Positions 1 to 7,615 of a stretch of 8,382 nucleotides of DNA are shown here, piece by piece. The DNA comes from Bordetella sp. (GTDB lineage Bacteria > Pseudomonadota > Gammaproteobacteria > Burkholderiales > Burkholderiaceae_B): contig DAIDKG010000167.1 in assembly GCA_027450125.1 (NCBI GenBank), positions 1 to 8,382 of the forward strand. The letters are read 5' to 3'. Positions within the stretch are counted from its first letter, which is position 1; each line of letters opens with the position of its first letter. Position numbers and translations under genes: made by a program. The notes beneath the pieces are model-generated. The model was not told the DNA's origin and did not search any database. It saw nothing but the letters and a program-made list of their open reading frames with translations.

Positions 1-503
1 CGCTGCCCTTGCTCGGATGGCTGGCCAGCGGCCGCCATCTGGCGCTCGAGATTCCCGTGCTCAGGGGATTCAACTTCGCCGGAGGCTGGTCGCTCAGTCC
101 GGAGCTGGCCGCGCTGCTGCTCGGCCTGGTCATCTACACCACGGCTTTTACCGCGGAGGTGGTGCGCTCGGGCATCCAGGCGGTCGATGCCGGCCAGTGG
201 GAAGCGGCCGGCTCGCTGGGACTGCGCCGCGGCCTGGTGCTGCGCCTGGTGGTGCTGCCCCAGGCGTTGCGCGTGATCGTGCCGCCCATGACCAGCCAGT
301 ACCTCAACCTGGCCAAGAACAGCTCGCTGGCCGTGGCCATCGGCTATCCCGACATCGTCTCCATCCTGGACACCACCATCAACCAGACCGGCCAGGCCAT
401 CGAGGGCGTGCTGCTGATCATGGCGGCCTATCTCACCGTGAGCCTGACCATCTCCTTCTTCATGAACTGGTACAACCGGCGCGTCGCGCTGGTGGAGCGC
501 TGA
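1..503 (+). CDS. aapQ: Polar amino-acid ABC transporter permease, AapQ-like (3' part; 5' end outside window)
   Basis: This is the C-terminal part (about 166 residues) of an inner-membrane permease of the histidine/glutamate/general amino-acid ABC family. The frame is open to the left edge (codons CTG CCC before the first TTG), so the start lies outside. The visible part holds the last transmembrane segments and the cytoplasmic EAA loop that docks on the ATPase: EAAGSLGL, then LPQALRVIVPP and LAKNSSLAVAIGYPDI. It ends in NWYNRRVALVER, the ending I recall for AapQ proteins. It would pair with the next gene's permease to form the membrane channel. Its TGA is one base before the GTG of aapM, so the two are probably translationally coupled. 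AapQ is normally about 400 residues, so roughly 230 are missing. The closely related BztB/BztC pair cannot be excluded; the AapP-like ATPase downstream favours Aap. Confidence 0.9.
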   Translation, partial: LPLLGWLASGRHLALEIPVLRGFNFAGGWSLSPELAALLLGLVIYTTAFTAEVVRSGIQAVDAGQWEAAGSLGLRRGLVLRLVVLPQALRVIVPPMTSQYLNLAKNSSLAVAIGYPDIVSILDTTINQTGQAIEGVLLIMAAYLTVSLTISFFMNWYNRRVALVER

Positions 504-507
504 GGTG
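494..507 (+). promoter_or_regulatory. Ribosome-binding site and GTG start of aapM
   Basis: GGAG at 494-497 lies 7 bases before GTG at 505-507, inside the last codons of aapQ. It supports the GTG start over later in-frame starts, which would cut away the cytoplasmic tail and part of the first membrane helix. Confidence 0.6.
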
Positions 508-1605
508 GGCGGCAACGGTTCCATTCCCGAGGGCGGCCTGCCGCCGCCGGCCGGCCGGCCCGGCGCGGGGCGCTGGCTGCGCGAGCGCCTGTTTTCCTCG
601 CCGCTCAATACGCTGCTGACCGTGCTGGCTGCCTGGCTCCTGCTGATGGCCCTGCCGCCGCTGGCCGAGTGGCTGTTCATCAAGGCGCACTGGCACGGAT
701 CGGCCCAGGCCTGCCGCGCCGATCCCGCCGGGGCCTGCTGGAGCTTCATCGCCGACAAGTACCGCTTCATCCTGTTCGGCACCTACCCCTACGAACAGCA
801 GTGGCGCCCGCTGCTGGCCACGGTCATCATGATCGCCACGGTGGCGGCAAGCGGCATGCGCCGCTTCTGGAGCATCAGGCTCGTCTTCATCTGGATCGCC
901 GGGCTGGCGGCCTCGGGCGTGCTGATGTGGGGCGGCATGCTGGGACTGGACTATGTCGAGGACACGCTCTGGGGCGGCCTGCCGGTCACGCTCATGCTGT
1001 CGGTGTTCGGCATCGCCGCAGCCTTTCCGCTGGGCGTCGTCCTGGCCCTGGGGCGGCGTTCGAACCTGCCGGCCATCCGGGCCTTGTGCGTGGTCTACAT
1101 CGAACTGATCCGCGGCGTGCCGCTCATCAGCCTGCTCTTCATGGCCTCGGTGATGCTGCCCCTGTTCTTTCCCGAGGGCTTGGACATCGACAAGCTGCTG
1201 CGCGCGCAGATCGCCATCATTCTTTTCACGGCTGCCTATATCGCCGAGATCGTGCGCGGCGGCCTGCAGGCCATACCCAGAGGACAGTACGAAGGCGCAG
1301 AATCGCTCGGCCTGTCCTACTGGCAGACGATGCGCAAGATCATCCTGCCGCAGGCGCTGCGGCTGGTGGTCCCGCCCATCGTCAGCACCTTCATCGGTCT
1401 TTTCAAGGACACCTCGCTGGTCATCATCATCGGCACGTTCGACCTGATGCTCACGGTCAAGACGGCCATGGCGGACATCGCCTGGCAAGGTTTCAGCGCC
1501 GAGGGCTATGTGTTCGTCGGGCTGATCTATTTCGCATTCTGCTTCGCGATGTCCAAATACGGCCGGGCGCTGGAAAAGCGGCTCGGCACCGGTTATTCGC
1601 GATAG
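505..1605 (+). CDS. aapM: Polar amino-acid ABC transporter permease, AapM-like
   Basis: This 366-residue inner-membrane permease is the second channel subunit of a general L-amino-acid ABC importer. A cytoplasmic N-terminus rich in Gly and Pro (residues 1-30) leads into a first helix at about 36-58. Next comes the long periplasmic loop typical of AapM/BztC, with two Cys (QACRADPAGACWSF), which may form a disulfide. Two more helices follow, then the canonical permease domain from about residue 155 (DTLWGGLPVTLMLSVFGI). The EAA loop starts at residue 263 (EGAESLGL) and continues to LPQALRLVVPP and LFKDTSLVIIIGTFDL, contacting the ATPase. Length fits AapM (about 380). The GTG start is chosen for the GGAG at 494-497 and the one-base gap from aapQ. 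The ATPase gene follows 21 bases after the stop. The Aap assignment is a family-level judgement; the exact amino-acid range is unknown. Confidence 0.9.
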   Translation: MGGNGSIPEGGLPPPAGRPGAGRWLRERLFSSPLNTLLTVLAAWLLLMALPPLAEWLFIKAHWHGSAQACRADPAGACWSFIADKYRFILFGTYPYEQQWRPLLATVIMIATVAASGMRRFWSIRLVFIWIAGLAASGVLMWGGMLGLDYVEDTLWGGLPVTLMLSVFGIAAAFPLGVVLALGRRSNLPAIRALCVVYIELIRGVPLISLLFMASVMLPLFFPEGLDIDKLLRAQIAIILFTAAYIAEIVRGGLQAIPRGQYEGAESLGLSYWQTMRKIILPQALRLVVPPIVSTFIGLFKDTSLVIIIGTFDLMLTVKTAMADIAWQGFSAEGYVFVGLIYFAFCFAMSKYGRALEKRLGTGYSR

Positions 1606-1612
1606 GCATTCC

Positions 1613-1617
1613 AGGAG
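1613..1617 (+). promoter_or_regulatory. Ribosome-binding site of aapP
   Basis: AGGAG lies 9 bases before the ATG at 1627 in the short gap after aapM. It confirms that start. Confidence 0.75.
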
Positions 1618-1626
1618 TCAAACCGC

Positions 1627-2367
<741 letters not shown>

Positions 2368-2541
2368 GCTGCTGCTGGCGCGTTTGATTTCTCGAGTCGT
2401 CGGTCGCGTCGCGCGGGTGCGGGCGGGGGTGGCCTGGCGTTGGAATGACTTGCGGGATCGGGGCCAGAATCATCGATACACGAAGCCCCGCAGGCATTTC
2501 GATGACTTGCCTGGAGTATGCTTGGGCGATTTGCCGACAAT

Positions 2542-2547
2542 AAGGAG
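2542..2547 (+). promoter_or_regulatory. Ribosome-binding site that fixes the start of the Bug receptor
   Basis: AAGGAG lies 7 bases before the ATG at 2555. The reading frame is open back to 2384, but the upstream stretch lacks a signal peptide. Starting at 2555 puts a Sec-type signal peptide at the N-terminus, so 2555 is the start. Confidence 0.8.
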
Positions 2548-2554
2548 ACACCGC

Positions 2555-3565
2555 ATGTCACGCTTTTCCCTATCCCGTCGCATTGTCGTGGGCGGCGCCC
2601 TGGCGCTGGCCGCCGGCCTGTCCATGGCGCCCCTGACCGCCCAGGCGGCCGGCGCCTATCCCGACAAGCCGTTGCGCTTCATCGTGCCTTATCCGCCCGG
2701 CGGCCCGCTGGACACCACCTCGCGCCTGCTGGCCAAGAAGGTGCAGGCCGAGCTGGGACAGCCTGTCGTGGTCGAGAACCGCGCCGGCGCGGGCGGCGAC
2801 ATCGGCGCTGACCTGATCGCCAAGGCGTCGCCCGACGGCTGCACCCTGGGCATGGGGGCGGTCGCCATCAACGCCATCAACCCCTGGCTGTACAGCAAGC
2901 TGCCCTTCAATCCCGACAAGGATTTCGCACCCGTCACAATCGTGGCCTCGGTGCCCAATGTGCTGGAGGTCAACCTGGCCTTCGCGCAGAAAAACCACAT
3001 CAAGACCGTGCACGACCTGATCGCCTACGCCAAGGCGCATCCGGGCAAGCTCAACTTCGGCTCGGGCGGCAACGGCAGCGCAGGCCACCTGGCGGGGGCG
3101 CTGTTCAACCTGCGTGCGGGCATCAAGACCGAGCACATCCCCTATCAGGGTGCTGCGCCGGCGCAACTGGCGCTGCTTTCGGGCCAGTCCGATTTCATGT
3201 TCGACAATCTGGCGTCCTCGGCGGGCCTGATCAAGGACGGCAAGGTGCTGGCGCTGGCCGTGACCACGGCCAAGCGCTCATCGCTGCTGCCCGACCTGCC
3301 CACCATGGAGCAGGCGGGCGTGAAGGACTTCGACCTGGGCACCTGGTTCGGCATCATCACCACCGGCGGCACGCCGCCCGCGATCGTGGAAAAGCTGAAC
3401 AAGGCCTATGCCGACGCGCTGCGCCAGCCCGACGTGCGCAAGCTGCTGCTGTCGATGGGGTCCGACGCCCAGCCCATGTCCGTGGCCCAGTTCACCGAGT
3501 TCGTCAAGCGTGAAAAGGCCAAGTACAAGCAGATCGTGAAGGCCTCGGGCGCGCACGTGAACTGA
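2555..3565 (+). CDS. Bug/TctC-family periplasmic solute-binding protein
   Basis: This 336-residue exported receptor belongs to the Bug (tripartite tricarboxylate receptor, TctC) family, which binds carboxylates and related small molecules in the periplasm. The signal peptide has Arg at positions 3, 8 and 9, a hydrophobic core (10-22) and probable cleavage after AQA (29-31). SRRIVV resembles a Tat motif, but Sec export is more likely. Family blocks in order: YPDKPLRFIVPYPPGG (35-50) with the ligand-pocket loop ending in Asp53; LGQPVVVENRAGAGGDIGAD; SGGNGSAGHLAG; HIPYQGAAPAQLALLSGQ; FMFDNLASS; LPDLPTMEQAGV; and the C-terminal VKASGAHVN. Most family members have Tyr where this one has Cys in SPDGCTLG. 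No membrane partners (TctA/TctB) are nearby, so it is an orphan receptor, as is common in Bordetella-like genomes. A terminator follows at once, so it seems to be a single-gene unit. Its ligand cannot be read from the sequence. Confidence 0.93.
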   Translation: MSRFSLSRRIVVGGALALAAGLSMAPLTAQAAGAYPDKPLRFIVPYPPGGPLDTTSRLLAKKVQAELGQPVVVENRAGAGGDIGADLIAKASPDGCTLGMGAVAINAINPWLYSKLPFNPDKDFAPVTIVASVPNVLEVNLAFAQKNHIKTVHDLIAYAKAHPGKLNFGSGGNGSAGHLAGALFNLRAGIKTEHIPYQGAAPAQLALLSGQSDFMFDNLASSAGLIKDGKVLALAVTTAKRSSLLPDLPTMEQAGVKDFDLGTWFGIITTGGTPPAIVEKLNKAYADALRQPDVRKLLLSMGSDAQPMSVAQFTEFVKREKAKYKQIVKASGAHVN

Positions 3566-3590
3566 TCATCGACACACGGCGCGCATGAGG

Positions 3591-3622
3591 GCGGCTTTCC
3601 CCGAGAGGGGAAGGCCGCTTTT
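3591..3622 (+). terminator. Rho-independent terminator after the Bug receptor gene
   Basis: GCGGCTTTCCCC (3591-3602) pairs with GGGGAAGGCCGC (3607-3618) around a GAGA loop, with one T-G wobble among 12 pairs, followed by TTTT (3619-3622). It starts 25 bases after the receptor stop and separates this unit from the dioxygenase. The dyad extends outward (see finding). Confidence 0.9.
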
Positions 3623-3678
3623 CATTGCGCGCCGAGTCGGGCAGCGCAAGGGGGTTGCGTCGAGTCTGGCCATGTGAT

Positions 3679-3736
3679 CCGGGATATGGTTGATACGAAA
3701 ATCCCATTATTTTCCGTATATCCCGGCAGATAGAAT
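3679..3736 (+). promoter_or_regulatory. Probable promoter and operator of the gentisate dioxygenase gene
   Basis: A good -10 candidate, TAGAAT (3731-3736, five of six consensus bases), lies 42 bases before the ATG. The -35 region is weak (TTATTT at 3707-3712, 18-base spacing), as in activator-dependent or repressible promoters. Just upstream are two inverted repeats: CCGGGATAT (3679-3687) with ATATCCCGG (3718-3726), perfect over 9 bases; and ATACGAAAAT (3693-3702) with ATTTTCCGTAT (3709-3719), one extra base in the right arm. The stretch is clearly AT-richer than its surroundings. The repeats overlap the -35 zone, so a dimeric regulator probably binds here. I cannot name its family, and no regulator gene is in the window. 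Promoter placement is inference. Confidence 0.5.
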
Positions 3737-3762
3737 GAAAGGCATGCCCAAGCCGAGGCAAC

Positions 3763-3769
3763 GAGGAGG
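3763..3769 (+). promoter_or_regulatory. Ribosome-binding site before tandem ATG codons
   Basis: GAGGAGG lies 9 bases before the ATG at 3779 and 12 before the next ATG at 3782. The spacing favours the first ATG, so the protein starts MMSEQ; the two choices differ by one residue. Confidence 0.75.
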
Positions 3770-3778
3770 AACAAGACC

Positions 3779-4870
3779 ATGATGAGCGAACAAAAAGCGC
3801 ATGGCGGGCAGCCGGACGACACACCCGCGCTGCGCCAGCTCTATGCCGATTTCAAATCCAATCACCTCAATCCGCTCTGGACGCAGACCGGCAACCTGAT
3901 GCCGCGGCATCCCATGCCGCGCGCGCTGCCGCACGTCTGGCAGTGGTCGGAGCTTTACGCGCTGGCCAAGCAGTCCGGCGACCTGGTGCCGGTGGGCCGC
4001 GGCGGCGAGCGCCGGGCCATCGGGCTGGCCAATCCGGGGTTGGGCGGCGTGGCCTACGTCTCGCCCACGCTGTGGTGCGCGATCCAGTATCTCGGGCCGC
4101 ACGAGACCGCGCCCGAGCACCGTCACTCGCAGAACGCTTTCCGTTTCGTGGTCGAAGGCGAGGGTGTGTGGACCGTCGTCAATGGCGACCCGGTGCACAT
4201 GAGCCGCGGCGACTTCCTGCTCACGCCGGGCTGGTGCTTTCACGGCCACCAGAACGTACGCGACACGCCCATGGCCTGGCTCGACGGGCTGGATATTCCC
4301 TTCAGCTATACCAACGACGTGGGCTTTTTCGAAGTCGGCGTTGACGGCCTGACCGACCGGAGCACGCCGGACGTCTCGCGCAGCGAGCGCCTGTGGTGCC
4401 ACCCCGGGTTGCGGCCCGTGTCGGGGCCGCGCAGCACGGTGGCCTCGCCCATCGGCGCCTATCGCTGGATCCATACCGACCGCGCCCTGGCCGCGCAGCT
4501 CGAGCTCGAGGACGAAGGCCACCCCGGCGTCGTCGAGCCGGGCCATGCGGCGATCCGCTACACCAACCCGACGACCGGCGGCGACGTCATGCCGACCATC
4601 CGCGCCGAGTTCCATCGCCTGCGCGCGGGCACGGCCACCGCGCCCCGGCGCGAGGTCGGCTCGTCGGTATTCCAGGTGTTCGAAGGGCGCGGGGCGGTTG
4701 TGCTGGGCGAGGCGACCCACAAGCTGGAAAAGGGCGACATCTTCGTCGTGCCCAGCTGGGTGACGTGGTCGCTGCAGGCCGAGACGGCGTTCGACCTGTT
4801 CCGCTTTTCCGACGCGCCCATCATGGAGCGCCTGCATTTCGATCGCACCGAGGTCATCGACCGCGGGTAG
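3779..4870 (+). CDS. gtdA: Gentisate 1,2-dioxygenase (bicupin, Fe(II) ring-cleaving)
   Basis: This 363-residue cytoplasmic enzyme is predicted to open the ring of gentisate (2,5-dihydroxybenzoate) with O2 to give maleylpyruvate. The N-terminal cupin carries the metal site: PEHRHSQNAFRFVVEGEG gives His114 and His116, and TPGWCFHGH gives His155. A second cupin without the His triad spans about residues 263-345. Aligned without gaps to my memory of Pseudaminobacter salicylate 1,2-dioxygenase (offset 5), the metal ligands H119/H121/H160 fall on H114/H116/H155. Pocket residues R79, R83, W104, Q108, R127, H162 and D174 fall on R74, R78, W99, Q103, R122, H157 and D169. Gly106 of that enzyme is Ala101 here, as in conventional gentisate dioxygenases. 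Length fits the family (about 350-370). Salicylate or 1-hydroxy-2-naphthoate dioxygenase are less likely alternatives. Maleylpyruvate isomerase and fumarylpyruvate hydrolase genes are not present nearby. Confidence 0.92.
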   Translation: MMSEQKAHGGQPDDTPALRQLYADFKSNHLNPLWTQTGNLMPRHPMPRALPHVWQWSELYALAKQSGDLVPVGRGGERRAIGLANPGLGGVAYVSPTLWCAIQYLGPHETAPEHRHSQNAFRFVVEGEGVWTVVNGDPVHMSRGDFLLTPGWCFHGHQNVRDTPMAWLDGLDIPFSYTNDVGFFEVGVDGLTDRSTPDVSRSERLWCHPGLRPVSGPRSTVASPIGAYRWIHTDRALAAQLELEDEGHPGVVEPGHAAIRYTNPTTGGDVMPTIRAEFHRLRAGTATAPRREVGSSVFQVFEGRGAVVLGEATHKLEKGDIFVVPSWVTWSLQAETAFDLFRFSDAPIMERLHFDRTEVIDRG

Positions 4871-5168
4871 TTCAACGCGTGTTTTGTTTGTGTGAATTCT
4901 TGATGCATCGGACGAGTCTCGCCGTAGTGGGTGCGACGCGATTCTGAGTGAAACGTCAGGTTCTTACCCTAGGGGCTTATCGGACCTTGCCCATTTTCGA
5001 TGCGAGTTCGCGCCCGGCCCGCCGATTTTGCAGGGACGTAGGCCGAGGCCCCGTTCAGGGGCCGAGTCAGCCGACCAGGCCGCTCCCCGCCCCTCGGCCC
5101 GGACACGGCGAACGTTTCAAGAACTCAATCGCAAGCCCCTGAATTCTCGAAACTGAACCGTATCGGAG
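4871..5168. other. 298-base convergent intergenic region with nested inverted repeats
   Basis: This gap lies between the ends of gtdA (+) and livF (-). I find no credible gene; the short frames in it lack ribosome-binding sites and family features. Its left third is AT-richer than the genes; its centre is very GC-rich. Inverted repeats nest in order: AGGGGCTT 4971-4978 with 5133-5140, CGAT 4998-5001 with 5128-5131, GAGTTC 5004-5009 with 5121-5126, CGCCG 5020-5024 with 5106-5110, and GGCCGAGG 5041-5048 with 5092-5099. A hairpin GGCCCC-GTTCA-GGGGCC (5047-5063) lies inside. A competing hairpin uses 5114-5127 with 5140-5153. No arm is followed by a T-run on either strand, so I do not call an intrinsic terminator. 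It could be a structured RNA, a transcription-collision or Rho-type end region, or a degraded repeat. Confidence 0.45.
5114..5153. repeat. Inverted repeat, 14-base arms with 12-base spacer
   Basis: GTTTCAAGAACTCA (5114-5127) is the inverse of TGAATTCTCGAAAC (5140-5153) at 12 of 14 positions, 16 bases beyond the livF stop. A third near-copy of the core, TGAATTCTTGA, is at 4893-4903. It could fold as a hairpin at the 3' end of the liv transcript, but without a following T-run on that strand. Confidence 0.5.
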
Positions 5169-5872
5169 CTAGACCCCCAGATACCGATTGGCCAGCTCCG
5201 GGTTCAGCCCGAACTCCCGCGGCGTCCCCTCCCACACCACGCGCCCCTTCTCCAGCACGTGATGGCGATCGACAAGCGTAGCCATTTCCTTCAGATTCTT
5301 GTCGATCACCAGAATGGTCTGCCCGTCCTCCTTCAGGCGGCGCAGACAATGCCAGATCTCCTGCCGTATGAGCGGCGCCAGGCCCTCGGTAGCCTCGTCC
5401 AGAATCAATAGCCGCGGGTTGGTCAGCAGCGCGCGCCCTACGGCCAGCATCTGCTGCTCGCCGCCCGACAGCGTGCGGGCCGATTGCTGGCGCCGCTCCT
5501 GCAGGCGCGGAAAGAGTTCGTAGACGCGGCCCAGGTGCCAGCTCGCGCTGTTGCCCGAATCGCCGCCGCGCGCCGTGGCCAGCAGGTTTTCTTCCACCGA
5601 CAGCGAAGGAAACACGCGCCGGCCTTCGGGCACCAGGCCCAGGCCCAGCCGCGCGATGCGGTGCGGCGCCAGGCTGGCGATGGACTTGCCGTCGAGCGTC
5701 ACGCGCCCGCCCTGCGCGGGCAGCATGCCCATCAGCGTCTTGACCGTGGTGGTCTTGCCCATGCCGTTGCGGCCGATGAGCGAGACCACCTGGCGCGGCG
5801 CGATCTCCAGGTCCACGCCGAACAGCACCTTGCTGGGGCCATAGCCCGATTCGAGTTTCTCGACGTGCAGCA

Positions 5873-5873
<1 letters not shown>
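5169..5873 (-). CDS. livF: Branched-chain amino-acid-type ABC transporter ATPase, LivF
   Basis: This 234-residue cytoplasmic ATPase is the second nucleotide-binding subunit of the liv-type importer. Motifs: Walker A GRNGMGKTT (34-42), LivF-type Q-loop region LVPEGRRVFPSLSVEENL (about 80-97), signature LSGGEQQ (135-141) and Walker B LLILDEA (155-161). The H-loop position is unusual. LivF proteins commonly have Gln there (VEQN) where LivG and most ABC ATPases have His; here the segment reads VIDKN, placing Lys193 at that position. The ATG at 5871-5873 shares one base with the livG stop (TAATG), so the two are probably translationally coupled; CCTCC at 5884-5888 is its ribosome-binding site read on the minus strand. 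A longer open frame continues upstream to 6299, but only as a shadow of livG. It is the last gene of the operon. Length matches the family (about 235). Confidence 0.95.
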
Positions 5874-6638
<765 letters not shown>

Positions 6639-6646
<8 letters not shown>

Positions 6647-7607
6647 GGTACTTGCCTCCGGTGAGCCAGCCGTAGATGCCGCGCTTGCCGAACAGCACCA
6701 CCAGCACCAGCACCGGTCCCATGATCAGCATCCAGTGTTCGGTGTAGGCCGCCGTCGCCTGCTCCAGGCCCAGGTACACCACCGTGCCGGCCACGGGACC
6801 GAAGATCGACCCCATGCCGCCCAGGATGACCATGGACATGAACTCGCCCGATTTCTGCCAGGCCGCCATGTCAGGGCTGACGAAGAGCGCGTAGTTGGCC
6901 CAGAGCGCGCCGGCCAGGCCTGTGCCGGCCGCCGACAGCACGAAGGCGGTGATGCGGTAGCGCAGCGGCGCATAGCCCAGGCCCACGCTGCGGCGCGCGT
7001 TCTGCTTCAGGCCGCGCAGGGCCATGCCGAAGGGCGAGTGCACGATGCGCCGGCACAGCGCGATCCACAGCACCATGAGCGCCAGGCAGGTGTAGTAGAA
7101 GACGTCGGGTGAAGCGAGGTTGATGCCGGGCAGGGTGTTGCGCGCATCGATGGGCAGGCCGTCGTCGCCGCCGTAGACCATCAGCCCCACCAGGACGAAA
7201 TACACCATCTGGCTGAAAGCCAGGGTGATCATGATGAACTGCACGCCCGAGGTGCGCAGCGACAGAAAGCCGATGACCAGGCCGACCAGCGCCGCGACGA
7301 TCACGGCCAGCGGCCAGATGACCAGCGCCGAATGGCTGCCGGCCCAGCCCAGGAGGGTGTCGCCCTGGCTCATGTGAAAGCCGACGATGCCCACCGTGTA
7401 GCCGCCCAGGGCGAAAAAGGCCGCGTGGCCGAAGCTGACCAGGGCGCCGTAGCCCAGGATCAGGTCCAGGCTGACCGCGGCCAGGGCGTAGATGGCGAAC
7501 TGCGTGCACAGGCTGACCAGGAAGGTCTTGCCCGTGGCCGCGGCGATGAGCGGAGCCAGCGCGAAGAGCAGCACGCCGGCCGCGTTGATGATTGCTTTGC
7601 GGGTCAT
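6639..7607 (-). CDS. livM: Branched-chain amino-acid-type ABC transporter permease, LivM
   Basis: This 322-residue inner-membrane channel subunit has eight or so hydrophobic helices. Family landmarks in order: LDLILGYGALVSFGHAAFFALGG starting near residue 48 (shown here only to locate it), the ATPase-contact loop GMALRGLKQNARRSVGLG (194-211) followed by AFVLSAAGTGLAGAL (221-235), and GGMGSIFGPVAG (263-274). The C-terminus is GLL-like, ending FGKRGIYGWLTGG. I chose the ATG at 7605-7607, which gives a short basic N-terminus (MTRK) before the first helix. The open frame continues to 8063, but only as a shadow of livH. The start lies 8 bases after the livH stop, with a weak GAGAAAG-type ribosome-binding site across that stop, which points to coupled translation. 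The stop overlaps the livG start by 8 bases. Confidence 0.93.
6655..6659 (-). promoter_or_regulatory. Ribosome-binding site of livG
   Basis: Read on the minus strand this is GGAGG, 8 bases before the livG ATG and within the last codons of livM. It supports the annotated overlapping start. Confidence 0.7.
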
Positions 7608-7615
7608 GGGCTTTC

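Noticed and set aside
460..1488. 342-codon open frame on the minus strand opposite aapM
   Set aside because: Antisense shadow of a GC-rich gene: low-complexity His/Gln/Arg/Asp-rich translation, no domain, and the opposite frame is a clear permease.
2555..2587. Twin-arginine (Tat) export signal on the Bug receptor
   Set aside because: SRRIVV lacks the usual Phe-Leu after the arginines, and Bug receptors are normally exported unfolded; an ordinary Sec signal with an AQA cleavage site explains it.
2469..3578. Near-identical ATCATCGAYACACG at 2469-2482 and 3565-3578, flanking the receptor gene like target-site duplications
   Set aside because: 13-of-14 matches are expected several times by chance in a window of this size, one copy overlaps the stop codon, and there is no mobile-element gene between them.
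3927..4128. Retron, CRISPR or other defence-type system in the window
   Set aside because: No reverse transcriptase, nuclease, spaced direct repeats or toxin-like gene is present; the genes are transport and aromatic catabolism.
3707..4837. 376-codon minus-strand frame opposite the dioxygenase
   Set aside because: Antisense shadow; the plus frame carries the full cupin metal site. No family features in the antisense translation.
4948..5142. 64-codon GTG-started frame in the intergenic gap, and a 14-codon ATG frame at 4903-4947
   Set aside because: No ribosome-binding site, Arg/Pro-rich composition from GC-rich sequence, no recognisable motif.
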